Assembly (NCBI GenBank): GCA_023664625.1
Contig: JAMPFD010000010.1
Location: 1-64,000, forward strand
Reading direction: 5' to 3'
From: Bacillota bacterium
Lineage (GTDB): Bacteria; Bacteroidota; Bacteroidia; Bacteroidales; Bacteroidaceae
DNA length: 64,000 bases
How positions within the stretch are numbered: position 1 is the stretch's first letter; the number at the start of each line of letters is the position of its first letter. The notes beneath the pieces are model-generated. The model did not search any database and was not told where the DNA came from. It saw only the letters and a list, made by a program, of their open reading frames with translations. Below, piece by piece: positions 61,373 to 64,000 of the stretch. A program made the position numbers and the translations under genes.

Positions 61373-64000
61373 TCACAGCAGAGGGATAATGACCTGCAGC
61401 ATGTCATTATCCAAGGTTGTACCACAGCGGTGAAGGGAGAACTGTTCTCCAAGGTCACGGACAATCTGTGTGCAGACTCTTATTCTTATCTCATCATACC
61501 GTATGACAGGAATATTATATTCTGAATATTTCCCTTCTGTCCTTTCAGGCAATATGTCAGCCTTGCGCTGTCCGCTGAGACGGGCGAGATTGCGGAGAAG
61601 AATATCCTTAAGCAAAGCCGGAGGCAACATCTGCGTGCCGTTCACCATAGCCTGCCTGGCCAATATGCCGTAGACTGCACGGTAATAGCGCGCCACCTCG
61701 TCAAGCTCACAATAGGACTGGCCGGTACCGGTATAGGAAAGTAACTGACGGATACGCGAGGGATAGTACATTGTCTCGTGCTTTATTGCGGAGAAAGAAT
61801 TTGACATCACATTGTCAAGAACGTGCATACGGTCGCGCTCAAAGGAGAGCCTGGCATGGCGCTCGCGAAGTTCCGAAAGACTACGCTCCCGTTTCTGCTG
61901 TTCATTACGCATATTGTCCATGGCGCGGCGTACATCCCTTATGACATATTTATAGTAAGAGAAATAGTAGACCGGAAGGAAAAGTAACAGTAATATGACA
62001 AGCAAAGCTATTGCCACATTACGGTTTGTCTCCGTGACTTGCATGCGGCGGCAATATTCTTCGAGTGTATTATCCGCATAATACTCTTTGTACATCTGCG
62101 TGTATATTCTGTTATTGTAGGCATACACGTCCCATTCATGCAGTGCGAGAGACGCCACGGCAATCTCATTGCGTAAGGACATAAGAGTCTGATAGTCCAT
62201 GGGGACAGAGTCTTTCATCCAGCGCATATCGGCAGGATAGGTCATATCACGGTCAAAGAACATGAGCGTATCGTTGCGCTGTCCGCCGCCGGCAAGATAA
62301 TCCTTGTTTATTTCCTCCATGCAATGTCTGGCAAAGGCAAGGGCTTCGGTATACTTTCCCTTGACATTGCACTCATAAACACTGTCTGCAAGCGATTCAT
62401 ACTCCCTGGAATTGACAGACATGGCACTTGCAAACATCAATATTGCAACGGAAAGACGCCGTACTCCCGCGGGCAGACGGAAGAAGAAGCGTGAGCCTCT
62501 GCCCTCCTTGCTGTCGACATCTATCATGCAACCGGCAAAGAGGGCGTTCGTTTTCTTGTATTTCTCTATAATGCCTTTACAGTTAAGAAGTCCGAAGCCG
62601 TGGGAGATTCCTGACGTATCTTTTCCCCGGGTCACTTCGTCTACAATCGGCTTGACGTCAAATATATGCTCCGCCTGCCGCTCTGTCATGCCACACCCGT
62701 TGTCCTCGACAGACAATTCAACCATATTGCCGCCAACGGCCTTCGCACTTATCCTGACAAAACCGTTACGGAGAGAAAACTTGCGCGCATTGTCACACAA
62801 TGTGTTTAGCATGAAGAGAGTCAGGCTTCTGTCAGCCTTGACATACTCAGGTGTGTCCTCTATCTCAAGTCTGACACCCTGATGCGTATAACTTATGGCA
62901 TTCTTACGTATTATGTCAAACAGAGGCTGTAAAGGAAAGGTTTCAATATGCAGGGAGAGAGAACCTTTTTTAAGTTTTATCCAGTCGGTCAGGAAATCAT
63001 TCCGGCTGTTTATTCTGTCCACAAGTTCTGCGATATACTGACGGCGTTCATCTCTTATTTTTTCCGTTTCTGTCTTCTCACAGAGCGAGGAAGTTTCGTG
63101 AAGCATGCGGTCTATAAGCGGTGTCATGGAATTAATGAGATGCATCTTGGCACGATGCTCTGCGTATGTCTCCTGAAGCATGGACAATTCGTGGCCAACC
63201 ACCGCACATTGCTCTTCACACTCTTCTATTTGCTCCTCCAACTGCGCTATATTCCGGCTGCTGTCTTCCTGTAACGATGCTATATGCCCCAATAGCCGGC
63301 CTTTACGTGACAGACGTCTGCGGCGGACAACGAGACAGACGAGCAGGAGTATCAGGCAGGCAACGACACATATTATTATATATATAAGGATATTGAGCCA
63401 CTGCACCTGCTTCCCGAGCTGCTCGGCACGCGCCTCCCATTGCTTATCCTGCCGTGTGTCTTCATAAAGGTCAAGATACATGTTGCGATGACGGTCGCTC
63501 TCCTGTTTCATGTCCATTGCCGAAAAGGCAATGGAGAACTGTTCGTAGATAGATGCCATAAGAGCTGGTGCCTGCACCACGGCGGTGTCAGTCTTCAAAG
63601 CCTGCTGCAAGGAATATATTGCTCCGGGATAGTCTCCGATATGTATATAACACCGCGAAAGCGTACGCCATGCCGCAGCTTGCTGGTAGACATCACCATA
63701 GTCCTTGAAGAGTTTCAGAGCCTTGTCAGCAAGAACTCCTGCAGAAAAAGAGCCTGTGCTGTCTATGCCGAGATATCTGCGGGCCAGACGCTCGTCAGGA
63801 ATCTCCATCCCTGGATTGTCTGTCATCCGTTCGCTGAGAGCCTGCAGGACATTGGCACACCAATATGTATAGCCGCTTTCATAAGAGATAATGTAGCACT
63901 GCATCAGACAGTCTAATTCCTGATGTGCAATATTCTCCTTTGTGCCGTTTCTGAGTATTCCACCTGAACCTATATTATACAAATAGGCTACATACTGTGC
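61373..64000 (-). CDS. sensor histidine kinase-like protein with DUF5112/DUF5113-type regions (5' end outside window)
   Basis: At least 875 residues; the frame is open to the window edge, so the N-terminus is missing. From about residue 60 of the visible part come TPR-like helices (YQQAAAWRTLSRCYIHIGDY), a membrane helix (196-220, NILIYIIICVVACLILLLV), a coiled coil, and a HATPase domain with the N box (TLCDNARKFS), G1 (VEDNGCGM) and G2 (SGISHGFGLLNC). After it comes a second hydrophobic stretch, more helical repeats, another membrane helix (about 655-680) and a C-terminal domain of DUF5113 type. No clear phospho-accepting His motif is seen before the HATPase. Probably a membrane sensor with an unusual, duplicated architecture. 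Confidence 0.8.
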   Translation of the reverse strand, partial: AQYVAYLYNIGSGGILRNGTKENIAHQELDCLMQCYIISYESGYTYWCANVLQALSERMTDNPGMEIPDERLARRYLGIDSTGSFSAGVLADKALKLFKDYGDVYQQAAAWRTLSRCYIHIGDYPGAIYSLQQALKTDTAVVQAPALMASIYEQFSIAFSAMDMKQESDRHRNMYLDLYEDTRQDKQWEARAEQLGKQVQWLNILIYIIICVVACLILLLVCLVVRRRRLSRKGRLLGHIASLQEDSSRNIAQLEEQIEECEEQCAVVGHELSMLQETYAEHRAKMHLINSMTPLIDRMLHETSSLCEKTETEKIRDERRQYIAELVDRINSRNDFLTDWIKLKKGSLSLHIETFPLQPLFDIIRKNAISYTHQGVRLEIEDTPEYVKADRSLTLFMLNTLCDNARKFSLRNGFVRISAKAVGGNMVELSVEDNGCGMTERQAEHIFDVKPIVDEVTRGKDTSGISHGFGLLNCKGIIEKYKKTNALFAGCMIDVDSKEGRGSRFFFRLPAGVRRLSVAILMFASAMSVNSREYESLADSVYECNVKGKYTEALAFARHCMEEINKDYLAGGGQRNDTLMFFDRDMTYPADMRWMKDSVPMDYQTLMSLRNEIAVASLALHEWDVYAYNNRIYTQMYKEYYADNTLEEYCRRMQVTETNRNVAIALLVILLLLFLPVYYFSYYKYVIRDVRRAMDNMRNEQQKRERSLSELRERHARLSFERDRMHVLDNVMSNSFSAIKHETMYYPSRIRQLLSYTGTGQSYCELDEVARYYRAVYGILARQAMVNGTQMLPPALLKDILLRNLARLSGQRKADILPERTEGKYSEYNIPVIRYDEIRIRVCTQIVRDLGEQFSLHRCGTTLDNDMLQVIIPLL

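Overview
The window looks like chromosomal DNA of a Bacteroidota species, most probably a Prevotella-type member of the Prevotellaceae. Three things suggest this: promoters of the form TTTG-N19/20-TAnnTTTG with few Shine-Dalgarno sites; several secreted proteins ending in type IX secretion (T9SS) style sorting tails; and families typical of the phylum (DUF4494, OadG fused to a lamin-tail domain, TonB-type beta-barrels, DUF5112/DUF5113 sensor kinases). The assignment is from pattern recognition only. No rRNA, tRNA, CRISPR array or transposase gene was recognised.

Layout. 1-8.6 kb: three secreted T9SS-type proteins on the plus strand (a beta-rich protein whose signal peptide is separated from its body by a frameshift, a subtilisin-family protease, and a 1237-residue leucine-rich-repeat protein), closed by a strong terminator. 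8.6-9.45 kb: a nest of repeats. 9.45-11.8 kb (minus): rnz, a lipoprotein and mazG. 12-16.5 kb: a YidE/AspT-type transporter, then three subunits (OadG-like, biotin carrier, beta) of a Na+-translocating decarboxylase whose alpha subunit is not here. 16.7-22.3 kb: dapA, hisB, uvrA and crcB. 22.4-25 kb: small envelope genes and an M48 protease.

26.2-40.4 kb is the main accessory region. It is a polymorphic-toxin (Rhs) locus with a T9SS-tailed protein, two large YD-repeat proteins and an AT-rich toxin tip. Behind it come two promoterless Rhs-core/tip cassettes, one with a DUF4329-like tip and one with a frameshifted lipase-like tip, and three sets of candidate immunity genes duplicated in tandem (two lipoproteins, three NTF2-fold proteins, two membrane-anchored proteins). 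The Rhs-core segment occurs three times as direct repeats, so tip exchange by homologous recombination is plausible.

40.6-61 kb returns to ordinary chromosome: a TonB-type outer-membrane protein, a DUF4494 gene behind a promoter framed by an inverted repeat, a YggS-family PLP protein, an ECF sigma factor trio, rpsF-rpsR-rplI, fabD, a GH13 amylase, an FKBP isomerase, folA, an M6 protease, an alpha-2-macroglobulin without a visible thioester motif, and a DEAD-box helicase. The window ends inside a large sensor-kinase-like gene on the minus strand.

The most unusual non-coding signal is a dispersed element of exactly 81 bp found in four intergenic regions (9122, 25569, 51355 and 61157). Each copy has four 15-bp palindrome-like blocks separated by three 7-bp spacers, a strict 22-bp period, and all twelve spacers fit RYNNNRY. 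Some copies fold into perfect hairpins whose arms differ in sequence but stay complementary. Two copies lie close to members of a second family, a 178-179 bp MITE-like element with terminal inverted repeats, and one lies next to a 72-bp tandem repeat.
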